The notes: generated by a model from the sequence alone, not told the origin. Counted from the stretch's first letter, positions 7,233-16,511 are shown. The stretch: 22,698 bases of DNA from Oscillospiraceae bacterium (GCA_022511485.1 JAFLUJ010000001.1:26177-48874); one strand, 5' to 3'. Numbers and translations: made by a program.

Positions 7233-10200
7233 TTATTTCTTTTTGCGTCTGAGCATATTATTTCCGATAACCATACCTGCTGCAATGAGGGCGGCAGATA
7301 CAACAGTTATCGTTATAACGACACTGCTGCTTATTTCCGATTCTCCGTTCATACCTGAACCGGCTGAGATGTCCTCTTCTCCTTTATCAGGCGAGCCGAC
7401 GATAAATGCGAAGCCTCCTGTCGGTCCGTTCGGTGGTGGGAACGAAGGGTCGGACGGATCGGTCGGTGCAGAAGGATTGGAAGGTGCGGAAGGCTCTGAT
7501 GCGGACGGTCCGGAAGGATTTTCAGTATCCCCGTCGCCGGGAGCTGGTGCAGGAGCGCTCGGAGAGTATACCAACATACTGTTTGTGAAGGCAAAGTTTC
7601 CGCCTGTAGTTTTCGCAAGCTCACTTGTGAACGGTGAGTTCGCATCGTCAGACCAGATGATCGGTGCACCGGGGGACACCATGGTGTCCATGATGTCTCT
7701 GACAACGCTCTCATATTTTCTGCCGTCCGCCGACCACACGTGCTTGCCGTCAGCATAGATCACTTCCTCCAGCAGGACTGTGGTGCAGTTGTCTTCAAAT
7801 GGCTCAAAGCCTACTTTCCCCTGCCATACACCGTTGATCATCATCGGATTATGTACTTTTTTGTGTACATTTCCGCTGCTGTCTATACCCAATATCCAGA
7901 TGTTCAGCTGGTCAAGGGCAGCCGGGTAATTACAGATAGTTCCGTTAGTATCTTTCCATACTTTTTCTACTTCAAATTCAATCGGCTGCTTGTAATTCCA
8001 GTTAGCCACATATGTCCCGCCGCCGATGAATACGCTGCCGTTGCTTCCGATACCGCCGCCTGATCCTTCGTCAGCATGATTGTTTGTTATGCGTACCTTG
8101 ATCTTGCTGCTTTCAGTGTCTGGCTGAGGTTTTTCATCGGTATAGACTGCCTTGCCGGTACGGCTGTTCAGATAATCCTCAGACACATAGTCGCCTGTCT
8201 TAAATCCGTTTCCATCAATAGCGGATTTCCAATGATAAGGCGTTTCGTCCAGCATAAACTGTGTAAAATGATCCTGTGTCTGGGTGATTTTTGATCCGTT
8301 AAACTTACCGGGCTGAAAAGGGTCGGTAGCTGTCGAAATATCACATGGGCCGTTATTAGTTGTGTTGCCGTATATCACACTTCCGTCAACCATGTTGATA
8401 ATAGTACCTGATGTGTTGCAGCCGGCGATACCGCCGCCATATTCCTTCGCGGTATTCCCTGTTATCAGCACCTTTGTGACCCATAATTCGCCGTCAATTA
8501 CATCGTTTTTTCCGCCGTTTACATAGATCGCACCGCCGCCGAAATGATTGTCACCGCACTTGTTTCCTGTAAAATCTCCTGCGTTGATAACCGCCTTATA
8601 CGAGGACTGTACAAACAACCCTCCGCCGTTGCTGGAAGCGTAGTTGTCGGTGAAAGCACCTCCGCCTTCGTTGCCTTCGTCCATCCGGAATGCCTCGGCG
8701 CTGTTGCTTGTAAGAGAATATATTCCTGTGCCTATGCAAACTCCGCCTCCGTAGGTTGCCTTATTTCCTATAAACTCCCCGCCTGTCATAGTCATCATCA
8801 CACCGCTGCCGGTAACGACGATTCCGCCGCCGCAGCCGTAATAGTTTTCATTTTTGGAAACGGTGTATGGTCCTATTGCCTCGTTACCGGTAAATTTGCC
8901 GCCATACATGTCAATGGTGCCTTTCTCACAATAAATGCCGCCGCCAAGAAGCGCTACGCAGTTTTGGATGGTGCTGTTCTTCTTGATGGTGATTTGGCCG
9001 CCAACGGTATAAACCGCACCGCCGGAACGGGCTTTTACGACGGAGTCGGCAGAACGTGCCACTACGTTGGTTTTGCTGACATCATTATTTTGCAGAACTG
9101 TACCTTCGCCTATTGTAAGAGTACCATTTTGCGATACGTTGATTATACTGCCGGCGTTAGTACATTTCTTGCTGTTTCCGTCAATGGTTATGTTCCTGAG
9201 TTCGAGAGAACTGCCGCTGTTGATAGTGACCATGTTTGCGCCGCCCACATCAGGATTATCCTCATCAATGTAGCGGGTAATGGTAATGTTTTTGTCTTTA
9301 CCATCCCATTCAGCAGAATTTTCGACTGTAATGGTATCAAGAATGTAGATCGTGCCGCCGCTTTCTGCATTTTCTATAGCCTGTTCAATGGTATGAAGCG
9401 GATCAGCCGGTGTTCCGTCATTATTATCGTCTCCGCCTGAGGAAACAAACAAGCTTCCTTTGAGCGTAGGGTTGACAGCCACAATATCGCTGCCGTCAGC
9501 GATAATATCCACAAGAGTATTTTTAAGATTAGTGATCTTGACATTATCAGGATCGATCTTACCTTTACCGTTCGCAACGATGACATAAGAAATATCATCA
9601 TCGGTTTTATTGACGTTGTTCAGAGCATTCGCCCGTGTATCGTCCAGTTCGATGCTGATCGTGCCGCATCTTACAAAATCATCACTTAGCTTAAGAGATG
9701 CATTTGCACCTCCCAGCTTTATGCTGAGATCGGTATCTATGTCTGTGGCAAGGATCAGAGTACTTCCGTCATCCACGTCGATCGAACCCTTCACTACACC
9801 TGTACCGCTCAGTGTAAGGCTGGCATTATCCGTAACTTCAAACAAAATTGATTCTCTTGCATTAAGGGCGCATAAATTCAGATCCAGTATAACATTTATA
9901 TCTATCGTCAACTTGTCAGAGTAGAAAGCCCTGATGTACTTCTCCTCTTCACCGCTTTTGTCTACACCCGGAAGAAGCTGAATTTTTGCCGGGTTGGCAT
10001 TATCCTGTTTTGCAGCTGCGATGGCGTCGGAAATAGTATCATATTTTACTCCCTTATAAACGGCAGCCGGAATAATGTCAGTATCAAATGCAGTCAGTGA
10101 AAGACCACCCGCATAGCCCTTGTCTTTTGCATACCTGCCGGACATATCTTCATCAATAAACGTTCCGTCAGAATGACTCCATACAAAAGATGAAAAATAA

Positions 10201-11771
10201 TCCGCAGCCCTTGCAGTATCCTTCATTTTATCTGCCGTGATCACATTGACGGTTGCATACTGACCGATGAACAGATCATTTGCGTCTCCGTTGACGCAGG
10301 TATTGTTATAAACAGCACCGGATACGAGATTAAATGTGACGTCTGCGCTGTTGTGACAAACAACACCTCCGGAAACAGGTGTGTTTGCTCCCGGAGTTCC
10401 GGTAGCCTTATTATTTTTGACAACAGTATTATTCAAGGAAACAATAGCAAGATCATATATGTAGATACCGCCTGAACGGATTGCTTCGTTGTCAGAAATT
10501 TCACAATCATTCAGCGTAAGATTGATCGGGGTATCATACCAATAATAATTTTCACATTCAACATAAAATGTGTATTCAACAGCGGAATTACAGGAGATAT
10601 TACATCTTTCAAAAATAAATTCCGCTCCGTATCCCATGACCTCGTCAGCTGTGATGACCGAACTGCCTATAGTTGAACCGTCTCCGTAGTTGCCGGTAAA
10701 CTCACAGTCGCTAACGGTCACTTTATTGCTGGTAGACAAGTACAGCGCCGATCCGCCGCGTTTTGCAGAATTTCCCGTAAAACGGATGTTATTCAGATCT
10801 GCTGCATTTCCGGCATACACGCCGCCGCCCAGATTGGATGCAGAGTTGTCGGAAACCGTCGAGCTCCTTAATGTAAACGCACCGCTGTTAAAATAGATAC
10901 CTCCGCCGTTGCTTCCGGCAGTGTTGCCGGAGATCGTCGAGTTATCTATAGTAAGGCTGCCGCCGCTAAAGTTTATTCCTCCGCCTGTACCGGTTGTTGT
11001 TGTGTTGCCGGAGATCGTTGAGCCGCCGATCGTCACCTCTCCGTTTTGGATATAGATCCCTCCGCCGCTTGCCGCAGTGTTGTTGGAGATCGTCATATTT
11101 TCAAGTGTGACAGTCGCGTTGGTTATCCGTAGTCCTCCGCCGCTGCCGGAAGCACCCCAGGCGGTGTTTTTGCCGTTAGTCAGAGTACCGCCCCGCAGCG
11201 TAACTGTACCGCCGTTAATTATATACACGCAGCCATTCTGACCGCCGTTAATGGTGTGACCATTCATTTCAAGGGTGTAGGACTTGCTGCTTGATGTGAT
11301 ATTTTCCGTGGTATCCGACAGAAGCTTTATCGTCTGACCGTCCGCAGCATCGTTGACGGCGTCCTGCAAAGTGGGATAAGGATTTTCCCCGATAGCTGCG
11401 ACAATGGCATCAAGGAGGGCAATAGATGCATTTTCTTCCTCTTCCTCCACGGGAGATGTTGTTGTGACATCAGCGGAGACCTCTGTAGTTTCCTCCTCTG
11501 CTTCTTCGGGAGCTGTTGTGACGTCAGAAGAGATGTCCGGAGCTTCCTCCTCAGTTTCTTCCGGAGCTGTTGTTGTGGCAGCGGAAGATGTATCTGTGTT
11601 TTCGTCTTCTGCTTCTACAGGCACAGCGGTGCTGACACCTGAGGTTTCACCTGATGTTTCCCCCACTGCTTCGTCTGCAAAAACACTGAACAAGCTGCCG
11701 TACCATGATGTGATAAAAAACGAGCAAAGAAATACTGCCGATAGTTTTTGTCTTATTTTTCTTCCTATCAT
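7233..11771 (-). CDS. Large secreted, membrane-anchored parallel beta-helix surface protein
   Basis: A 1512-aa protein. Start chosen at ATG 11771 (MIGRKIRQKL), with GGGAG eight bases upstream; an in-frame ATG at 11789 has a poor site. Signal peptide with cleavage near SVFA/DE (residue 32). Residues 33-115 are a Thr/Glu/Pro-rich spacer with repeated units. From about 120 to 520 and again from about 770 to 1240 the chain consists of right-handed beta-helix rungs with recurrent GGGIY and ISGNTA or FTGN motifs, like pectate-lyase-fold and chlamydial Pmp repeats. The second block opens with LFVSSGGDDNNDGT, a common start of such helices. Around 1270-1360 (FEVEKVWKDTNG...) is a Cna-B-like domain, then a Pro/Ser-rich stretch (about 1400-1445), a single membrane segment (about 1484-1507) and the tail RRKKK. 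No LPXTG is visible. Probable adhesin or polysaccharide-interacting surface protein; no enzyme active site recognised. Confidence 0.9.
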   Translation of the reverse strand: MIGRKIRQKLSAVFLCSFFITSWYGSLFSVFADEAVGETSGETSGVSTAVPVEAEDENTDTSSAATTTAPEETEEEAPDISSDVTTAPEEAEEETTEVSADVTTTSPVEEEEENASIALLDAIVAAIGENPYPTLQDAVNDAADGQTIKLLSDTTENITSSSKSYTLEMNGHTINGGQNGCVYIINGGTVTLRGGTLTNGKNTAWGASGSGGGLRITNATVTLENMTISNNTAASGGGIYIQNGEVTIGGSTISGNTTTTGTGGGINFSGGSLTIDNSTISGNTAGSNGGGIYFNSGAFTLRSSTVSDNSASNLGGGVYAGNAADLNNIRFTGNSAKRGGSALYLSTSNKVTVSDCEFTGNYGDGSTIGSSVITADEVMGYGAEFIFERCNISCNSAVEYTFYVECENYYWYDTPINLTLNDCEISDNEAIRSGGIYIYDLAIVSLNNTVVKNNKATGTPGANTPVSGGVVCHNSADVTFNLVSGAVYNNTCVNGDANDLFIGQYATVNVITADKMKDTARAADYFSSFVWSHSDGTFIDEDMSGRYAKDKGYAGGLSLTAFDTDIIPAAVYKGVKYDTISDAIAAAKQDNANPAKIQLLPGVDKSGEEEKYIRAFYSDKLTIDINVILDLNLCALNARESILFEVTDNASLTLSGTGVVKGSIDVDDGSTLILATDIDTDLSIKLGGANASLKLSDDFVRCGTISIELDDTRANALNNVNKTDDDISYVIVANGKGKIDPDNVKITNLKNTLVDIIADGSDIVAVNPTLKGSLFVSSGGDDNNDGTPADPLHTIEQAIENAESGGTIYILDTITVENSAEWDGKDKNITITRYIDEDNPDVGGANMVTINSGSSLELRNITIDGNSKKCTNAGSIINVSQNGTLTIGEGTVLQNNDVSKTNVVARSADSVVKARSGGAVYTVGGQITIKKNSTIQNCVALLGGGIYCEKGTIDMYGGKFTGNEAIGPYTVSKNENYYGCGGGIVVTGSGVMMTMTGGEFIGNKATYGGGVCIGTGIYSLTSNSAEAFRMDEGNEGGGAFTDNYASSNGGGLFVQSSYKAVINAGDFTGNKCGDNHFGGGAIYVNGGKNDVIDGELWVTKVLITGNTAKEYGGGIAGCNTSGTIINMVDGSVIYGNTTNNGPCDISTATDPFQPGKFNGSKITQTQDHFTQFMLDETPYHWKSAIDGNGFKTGDYVSEDYLNSRTGKAVYTDEKPQPDTESSKIKVRITNNHADEGSGGGIGSNGSVFIGGGTYVANWNYKQPIEFEVEKVWKDTNGTICNYPAALDQLNIWILGIDSSGNVHKKVHNPMMINGVWQGKVGFEPFEDNCTTVLLEEVIYADGKHVWSADGRKYESVVRDIMDTMVSPGAPIIWSDDANSPFTSELAKTTGGNFAFTNSMLVYSPSAPAPAPGDGDTENPSGPSASEPSAPSNPSAPTDPSDPSFPPPNGPTGGFAFIVGSPDKGEEDISAGSGMNGESEISSSVVITITVVSAALIAAGMVIGNNMLRRKKK
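11433..11582 (-). repeat. Thr/Glu-rich spacer repeats in the beta-helix protein
   Basis: Codes for about three imperfect units of roughly 18-21 residues (residues 64-113), each running from Thr-rich through PEE/EEE to a (D/E)(I/V)S(S/A)DV end. Such acidic, Thr-rich stretches usually act as extended wall-spanning stalks. The DNA repeats are visible as recurring cttcctcctc/gctgttgt blocks. Confidence 0.75.
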
Positions 11772-11846
11772 ATGAGCATCTCCCTTCATGATCCTTTTAT
11801 TGCTAATATATGTATACAGCGATAGTTTGCCATTATTCTTAATTTT

Positions 11847-11875
11847 ATTATATCAATGCAGTCAGATGATTTCAA
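11847..11875 (-). promoter_or_regulatory. Promoter of the beta-helix gene
   Basis: On the minus strand, TTGAAA (11870-11875), exactly 17 bases, then a perfect TATAAT (11847-11852). Predicted start near 11840, about 69 bases before the chosen ATG. Confidence 0.8.
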
Positions 11876-11981
11876 GTCCTTTTCACAAAAATTGTGTATA
11901 ATGTTAAAATAAATTGTTAATCTTACACAAAAGCTCAAAATGCCAAGGTTTACAAGAAACAAATCCTCTGAAATTGAAAAT

Positions 11982-12021
11982 AAAAGACCCATGAGCTGTC
12001 CGAAATAACACCCATGGGTCT
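11982..12021 (-). terminator. Terminator of the esterase/ABC exporter operon
   Basis: A perfect 8-bp stem GACCCATG/CATGGGTC (11986-11993 with 12013-12020), extendable by one A-T pair, followed on the minus strand by TTTTATTTT. It starts 8 bases after the stop of the second ABC gene. Confidence 0.85.
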
Positions 12022-12028
12022 CTTTATA

Positions 12029-13861
12029 CTATTCTTTAAAAGCAGATTCCACAGCCTCCTCCTGAAATTGTCTTGTATAGAGGTTGTAGTAAGCGCCCTT
12101 TTTTGCGATCAGCTCCGTATGAGTTCCCTGCTCGATGATCCTTCCGTCATGTACCACCAGGATAACATCCGCCTGACGTATGGTGGAAAGCCGGTGAGCA
12201 ATGACAAAGGATGTCCTGCCCTTCATAAGATGCTCGATAGCGTCCTGTATCAGCTTTTCGGTCACGGTATCAATGGAGGAAGTAGCTTCGTCCAGAACGA
12301 AAATGCGGGGATCGGCTAAAATGGCTCTTGCAAAGGAAAGAAGCTGCTTTTCTCCTGTGGAGAGCAGGTCTCCCCCTTCTCCCACGTCGCTGTCGTATCC
12401 CTTATCCATACGGGCGATGACCGTATCTGCGGATACGCTTTTTACTGCGGCTTCTATCTGCTCCATGGTGGCGTCCGGATTTCCGTACCGGAGATTTTCC
12501 AGAACTGTTCCGGAAAACAGATGAGGGGTCTGCAAAACATATCCGATGTTGCTGTGCAGCCACAGTTGGGAACGTTCTCTGGCATCCCTGCCGTCAATAA
12601 GGATACGTCCCGATGTAGGCTCAAAGAAACGACAGACCAGATTGACCAGCGTGGATTTTCCCGCTCCGGTCTCTCCCACGATAGCCACATTAGTGCCCTG
12701 AGGCACATGGAGGTTAAAATGCTCAAGAACGTATTCGTCGCCGTCCGGATATTTGAATGTTACATCCTCAAAGGTAATGTCTCCGTGCAGAGGTTCCCAG
12801 CTTTCTTTTTTTGGTTCAAAGGAGTCGCCGTATTTTGCAATGACCTCATGGGTGTCGCTGACGTCTGACCGGGTCTCCATAAGACGGGTGAAACGCTCCA
12901 CGTTGACCTGAACGGTAATAAGGTCGGAAATTGCCCTGACTACCCATTGGATAGGTTCCATCATACCCAGAGCGTAGGACATGAATACAGACAGCGTTCC
13001 TATTTCGATAACGCCGTCAAGCGTAATGATACCGCCTCTCCACAGTACCAGTGCAAGGGCAAGTGAGGAGGAAAAGGAAATCATGGAGGAAAACATTGCC
13101 CGGTAATGTGCAGCGTGTACGGACACGTTTTTCATCTCGTAAGTGGTCTCGTCAAAATCCTGCTCCATTTTTTCTTCGATGACCAGAGTTTTTGTTGTCT
13201 TAGCTCCGGTTATGCCCTCATTGAAATTTCCGGTTATCTGTGAATTTATCTCCCGGATACGGCGGTTCAGAGCCACCAGCTTTTTCTGAAAGAAAGCAGC
13301 CGCCAGAGCAGTCAGAGGCACGATGGCAAGCACCCACAGTGCAAGCCTGAAATTGACGGTCAGCATTACGACTATCGCGCCAAGGATGTATGATATATTC
13401 CAGACGCCGTCCATAAGTCCCCATGAGACCAGAGCTGCAATACGGTTGGTATCGCTCATTACTCTTGCGTGGATATATCCCACACTGTTCTGATTAAAAT
13501 AGGAAAATGCCAGAGTTTGCAGGTGGTTGAAGCTTGCCCGCTTCATATCCCGTCCTGTGTACATTTCCACCTTGCTTGCATGGTATGCGGAGATCATATT
13601 GGCGGTCACCTGAAACAACAGGATAGCTATATAGACGGCAACGAAGCCTCCAAGCGTATCCAATGTATTCAGAGCGATAAAATGATCCAGCGCATAACGC
13701 TGAAAAAGCGGCAGGATAATATCTACCGATCCCCCTGCAAGACCCAGAATTATCATGCTGATGATTATACCCCGGTATGGTTTCAGATATGGCAGAAGCT
13801 TGTTTATCCCGAACCAGGGGAGGGATACATATTCCTTTTGTTCGTCCTGTTTATGTGCCAT
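12029..13861 (-). CDS. ABC exporter half-transporter, subunit B (active-site Glu, degenerate signature)
   Basis: A 610-aa type IV (B-family) half-transporter: about six membrane segments in residues 30-310, then a nucleotide-binding domain. Motifs seen: Walker A GETGAGKS (396-403), Q-loop LQT, signature LLSTGEKQ (499-506) instead of LSGGQ, Walker B FVLDE with catalytic Glu525, and H-loop His556. Its first 11 bases overlap the end of the preceding ABC gene (ATG within GAATATGGCACATAA), so the two are translationally coupled and almost certainly form a heterodimer. The altered signature here complements the altered Walker B in the partner. Substrate is unknown; multidrug or peptide export, or siderophore traffic as in YbtPQ/IrtAB, are all possible. 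A terminator follows. Confidence 0.95.
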   Translation of the reverse strand: MAHKQDEQKEYVSLPWFGINKLLPYLKPYRGIIISMIILGLAGGSVDIILPLFQRYALDHFIALNTLDTLGGFVAVYIAILLFQVTANMISAYHASKVEMYTGRDMKRASFNHLQTLAFSYFNQNSVGYIHARVMSDTNRIAALVSWGLMDGVWNISYILGAIVVMLTVNFRLALWVLAIVPLTALAAAFFQKKLVALNRRIREINSQITGNFNEGITGAKTTKTLVIEEKMEQDFDETTYEMKNVSVHAAHYRAMFSSMISFSSSLALALVLWRGGIITLDGVIEIGTLSVFMSYALGMMEPIQWVVRAISDLITVQVNVERFTRLMETRSDVSDTHEVIAKYGDSFEPKKESWEPLHGDITFEDVTFKYPDGDEYVLEHFNLHVPQGTNVAIVGETGAGKSTLVNLVCRFFEPTSGRILIDGRDARERSQLWLHSNIGYVLQTPHLFSGTVLENLRYGNPDATMEQIEAAVKSVSADTVIARMDKGYDSDVGEGGDLLSTGEKQLLSFARAILADPRIFVLDEATSSIDTVTEKLIQDAIEHLMKGRTSFVIAHRLSTIRQADVILVVHDGRIIEQGTHTELIAKKGAYYNLYTRQFQEEAVESAFKE

Positions 13862-15692
13862 ATTCCGCCCCCTTTTCCGACAAGGTCATCTGCATATCGT
13901 AAATACGGCGGTAGATACCGTCCTTTTTCATAAGCTCGTCATGTGAACCCATCTCGGAGATCCGTCCCTTGTCCAGTACAAGGATACATTCCGCCTGCAT
14001 AAGAGTTGTCACTCTGTGGGAGATCAGAATTACTGTAGCGTCTCCGAGATTTTCTTTCAGAGCCTGACGTATCCTTACATCTGTGTCCGGATCAACAGCG
14101 GACAGGGAATCGTCAAACACCATTATGGGAGTTCTCTGTGTCAGCATACGGGCGATGGCTGTCCGCTGCTTCTGTCCGCCGGACAGAGTAACTCCCCGCT
14201 CTCCCACGATGGTATCATATCCGTTAGTAAATTCGGAAATGGCGTTGTCCACGCAGGCAACAGAGGCAGCCCACCTGATGTCGGACATACTCATGTCCCG
14301 GCGGGTAATGCCTATATTTTCTGCAATGGTACGGGAGAACAGAAACGGCTCTTGCAGCACCATTCCGATATTGGAGCGCACCCAGCTTCCTTTCATATCG
14401 GCAATATCCGTCCCGCCGATGGTAATGCGTCCGTTTTCCTCCGGAAGCTCGTACAGACGGTTCATCAGGTGCATAAGTGTGGATTTTCCCGAGCCTGTGC
14501 TTCCAAGGATACCGAAGGTAGTCCCTTTTGGTATCTTAAAGCTGACATCCGAAAGAACAGGTATATCCCCATAGGAAAAGGAAACATTCTGAAATTCAAT
14601 GTCCCCGTGCATATCCGGAGTAACAGCGTCCGGCTTGTCCTCCTCAGCAGCGGAGTTCATAATATAACGGATACGCTCGATAGATACCCCGGCTTTGCTC
14701 ATTTCAGCAACCATACGTCCCAGTGAACGGACGGGCCATGTCAGCATGGCATTGTAGGAAATAAACGCAATAAATTCACCGGCAGTCATGCTTCCCCTGA
14801 CGCAGAATACAGAGCCCATAATGACAATAAGCATTACCTGTAAACCTGATATAAGATCTCCCGCGCCCCAGAACAGAGACAGAAGCCTGCACAGCTTTAC
14901 CCACAGATCGGTGTAATAAACATTCTGCTTTTCAAAACGATCCTTTTCGTACTTCTCCCGTCCGAAAGCTCGCACCACCCGGACGCCGGTCAGATTTTCC
15001 TGAGCAATTGCGGACAGGATACCCTCGTTTTCATCACACTTCATAAACTGACTGCTGATCTTAGCGTAAAAATAAGCTGAGTATCCGATGATGATGGGGA
15101 TGGACGCAAGAGCAACCAGCGTAAGCCTGGAGCTCATAGAAAACATAAACGCCAGAGACAGGATTATCAGAATAACGATACGGAAAACAGAGGTAAGCTG
15201 TTCGGATACGAAATTCTTTATCATATCCACATCGGAGGTACAGCGCTGGATTATGTCTCCGGTCTGGTTCTCCATATGCCATGAAAAGGGAAGTCTTTGT
15301 ATGTGAGAAAAGAGACGGTTTCGCATGGTCTCCACCAGAGTTTCCGCACCCCTGGTATTAAAGAGCATAAAAAGATAGCGGAAGACAGCAGAGATCAGCG
15401 CCAGAACAAGTATAAAAGCTCCGATAAGCCAGATGTGACCGCGGAGATAGTCTGTGCCTCCCATATTTTCAATGCACTTCATCAGAACTCCCGGAAGCTT
15501 AAGCTCATTGTCCCCGATGATACAGTCAACAGTGGTACGTATTATCTGAGGGGAAAGCATATCCAGTCCCGTCAGACACAGCGCGGAAAAAATGCTGATA
15601 AAAAAATATCGTTTGCTCCCCCGGAGAAAATCAAGTATCAAAGAGACCTTTGTATATGATGTCCGTTCTGCTCCGGACTTTTTGGTGCTCAT
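13851..15692 (-). CDS. ABC exporter half-transporter, subunit A (canonical LSGGQ, Asp in place of catalytic Glu)
   Basis: A 613-aa half-transporter with six predicted membrane segments (about residues 25-330) and a C-terminal nucleotide-binding domain. Start placed at ATG 15692 (MSTKKSGAERTSY), preceded by GGGAGGT at seven bases; an in-frame ATG at 15731 lies inside the upstream gene. Motifs: Walker A GSTGSGKS (397-404), signature LSGGQ (503-507), Walker B IMVFDD with Asp528 where Glu is usual, D-loop SAVD, and H-loop His559. The missing Glu marks the degenerate site of heterodimeric exporters; its LSGGQ would complete the active site of subunit B. The esterase stop is 5 bases upstream and its TAA overlaps this gene's ribosome binding site, so the three genes form one coupled unit. 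Confidence 0.95.
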   Translation of the reverse strand: MSTKKSGAERTSYTKVSLILDFLRGSKRYFFISIFSALCLTGLDMLSPQIIRTTVDCIIGDNELKLPGVLMKCIENMGGTDYLRGHIWLIGAFILVLALISAVFRYLFMLFNTRGAETLVETMRNRLFSHIQRLPFSWHMENQTGDIIQRCTSDVDMIKNFVSEQLTSVFRIVILIILSLAFMFSMSSRLTLVALASIPIIIGYSAYFYAKISSQFMKCDENEGILSAIAQENLTGVRVVRAFGREKYEKDRFEKQNVYYTDLWVKLCRLLSLFWGAGDLISGLQVMLIVIMGSVFCVRGSMTAGEFIAFISYNAMLTWPVRSLGRMVAEMSKAGVSIERIRYIMNSAAEEDKPDAVTPDMHGDIEFQNVSFSYGDIPVLSDVSFKIPKGTTFGILGSTGSGKSTLMHLMNRLYELPEENGRITIGGTDIADMKGSWVRSNIGMVLQEPFLFSRTIAENIGITRRDMSMSDIRWAASVACVDNAISEFTNGYDTIVGERGVTLSGGQKQRTAIARMLTQRTPIMVFDDSLSAVDPDTDVRIRQALKENLGDATVILISHRVTTLMQAECILVLDKGRISEMGSHDELMKKDGIYRRIYDMQMTLSEKGAEYGT

Positions 15693-15697
15693 ATTAT

Positions 15698-16381
15698 TTA
15701 CCTCCCTTGTCCCGGACTGTTCAGCAGCCATGCAAAGCCCTTTGCTGTTCTCCTGTCAGATTCCATAAAATGATTTCCCGGATTCCATTCCAGCTCGCAC
15801 CTTTTTACAGTATCTGAATTGGAAAGCAGATCATATTGACGGCGTATGTTTTCTCCTACGGCTGCCATAGTTTTATTCTTTGTTTTTTCTTCTTTGCTTC
15901 CAAGACTTAAATATACCTCGGCAGACTTTATGGAGTTTGTCTCCATATAACTATCCCAGCCGGGAAACCACACAGAGGGCGACACTGCCGCAACTCCGCT
16001 GAAAATATCGGTCTGATATGCTGCCCACAATGCGAACAATCCCGACAGTGAGTACCCTCCCAGACAGCAGCGTTTATTTTCTCCCTGTAATTCCGGAAGC
16101 AGCGCACCGGTAATATAGGACAGCGTTTCTGCCGCTCCCGAACCAAAGCTCTCGTTTCCGAAAACAGCAGGAGCTTCCCATGGGGATAACTCCCGGTTCC
16201 AGTCCTCTATAAGAAATGCAGCGAGGGTAAAGGGAGTATTTGTAAGCTCCTTTATTATTGCGACCTCACGGTCAAGGAGCTCGTTATCGTGTTCATCGAC
16301 AGCCTGAATAAGCAGAGCTTCCGCTTCTACGTTTTCGTATATACAGCACTTTTTTCCCTGAATAATTTTTTCTGAACGCAT
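15698..16381 (-). CDS. Small alpha/beta-hydrolase, esterase D / siderophore-esterase-like
   Basis: A 227-aa cytoplasmic protein with no signal peptide. GGYSLSGLFALWAA (residues 108-121) is the nucleophile elbow with Ser111, in the form GxSxSG rather than the common GxSxGG of the enterochelin-esterase group. PGNHF near the C-terminus supplies the likely catalytic His204. The fold order (strand-elbow-helix, SPSVWFPGWD, YLSLGSKEEK, then His) resembles COG2819/IroE-like hydrolases, but it is shorter than most. ATG 16381 has a modest AGGT site that coincides with the stop of a 23-aa upstream ORF. Its coupling to an ABC exporter pair suggests hydrolysis of an ester substrate handled by the transporter, for example a siderophore or a detoxified compound; this is inference. 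Confidence 0.8.
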   Translation of the reverse strand: MRSEKIIQGKKCCIYENVEAEALLIQAVDEHDNELLDREVAIIKELTNTPFTLAAFLIEDWNRELSPWEAPAVFGNESFGSGAAETLSYITGALLPELQGENKRCCLGGYSLSGLFALWAAYQTDIFSGVAAVSPSVWFPGWDSYMETNSIKSAEVYLSLGSKEEKTKNKTMAAVGENIRRQYDLLSNSDTVKRCELEWNPGNHFMESDRRTAKGFAWLLNSPGQGR

Positions 16382-16387
16382 ATTATT

Positions 16388-16459
16388 TTACCTGACAACA
16401 TACCCGGCAGCGAAGCAGGGTGTGTCGATTCTTTTAGATTCCATGGAAATTCTGTTCAT
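16388..16459 (-). CDS. Small ORF (23 aa) leading the esterase/ABC operon
   Basis: ATG 16459 is preceded by CGGAGGTTTATA, the best ribosome binding site in this operon. The peptide begins MNRISMESKR and ends CFAAGYVVR, with one Cys and no signal peptide or membrane segment. Its TAA (16388-16390) overlaps the AGGTAA before the esterase start, six bases on, so translation of the ORF and the esterase would be coupled. It sits downstream of a promoter at 16512-16540. I do not recognise it. It may be a regulatory leader peptide, a conserved micro-protein or a peptide substrate of the exporter. Confidence 0.5.
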   Translation of the reverse strand: MNRISMESKRIDTPCFAAGYVVR

Positions 16460-16511
16460 TATAAACCTCCGATGATCCGAATTGATATTTACATTCTCAT
16501 GTTTACCTACT

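Noticed and set aside
8544..9440. 298-codon open frame on the plus strand opposite the beta-helix gene
   Set aside because: The Gly/Asn-rich repeats on the coding strand deplete stops on the other strand. No promoter, ribosome site or domain supports it.
8600..11200. Dense ccgccgcc-type DNA repeats that could suggest a CRISPR or tandem-repeat array
   Set aside because: They are codon-level echoes of the repeated Gly-Gly-Gly-Ile-Tyr motif in the beta-helix protein; there are no constant repeats with unique spacers.
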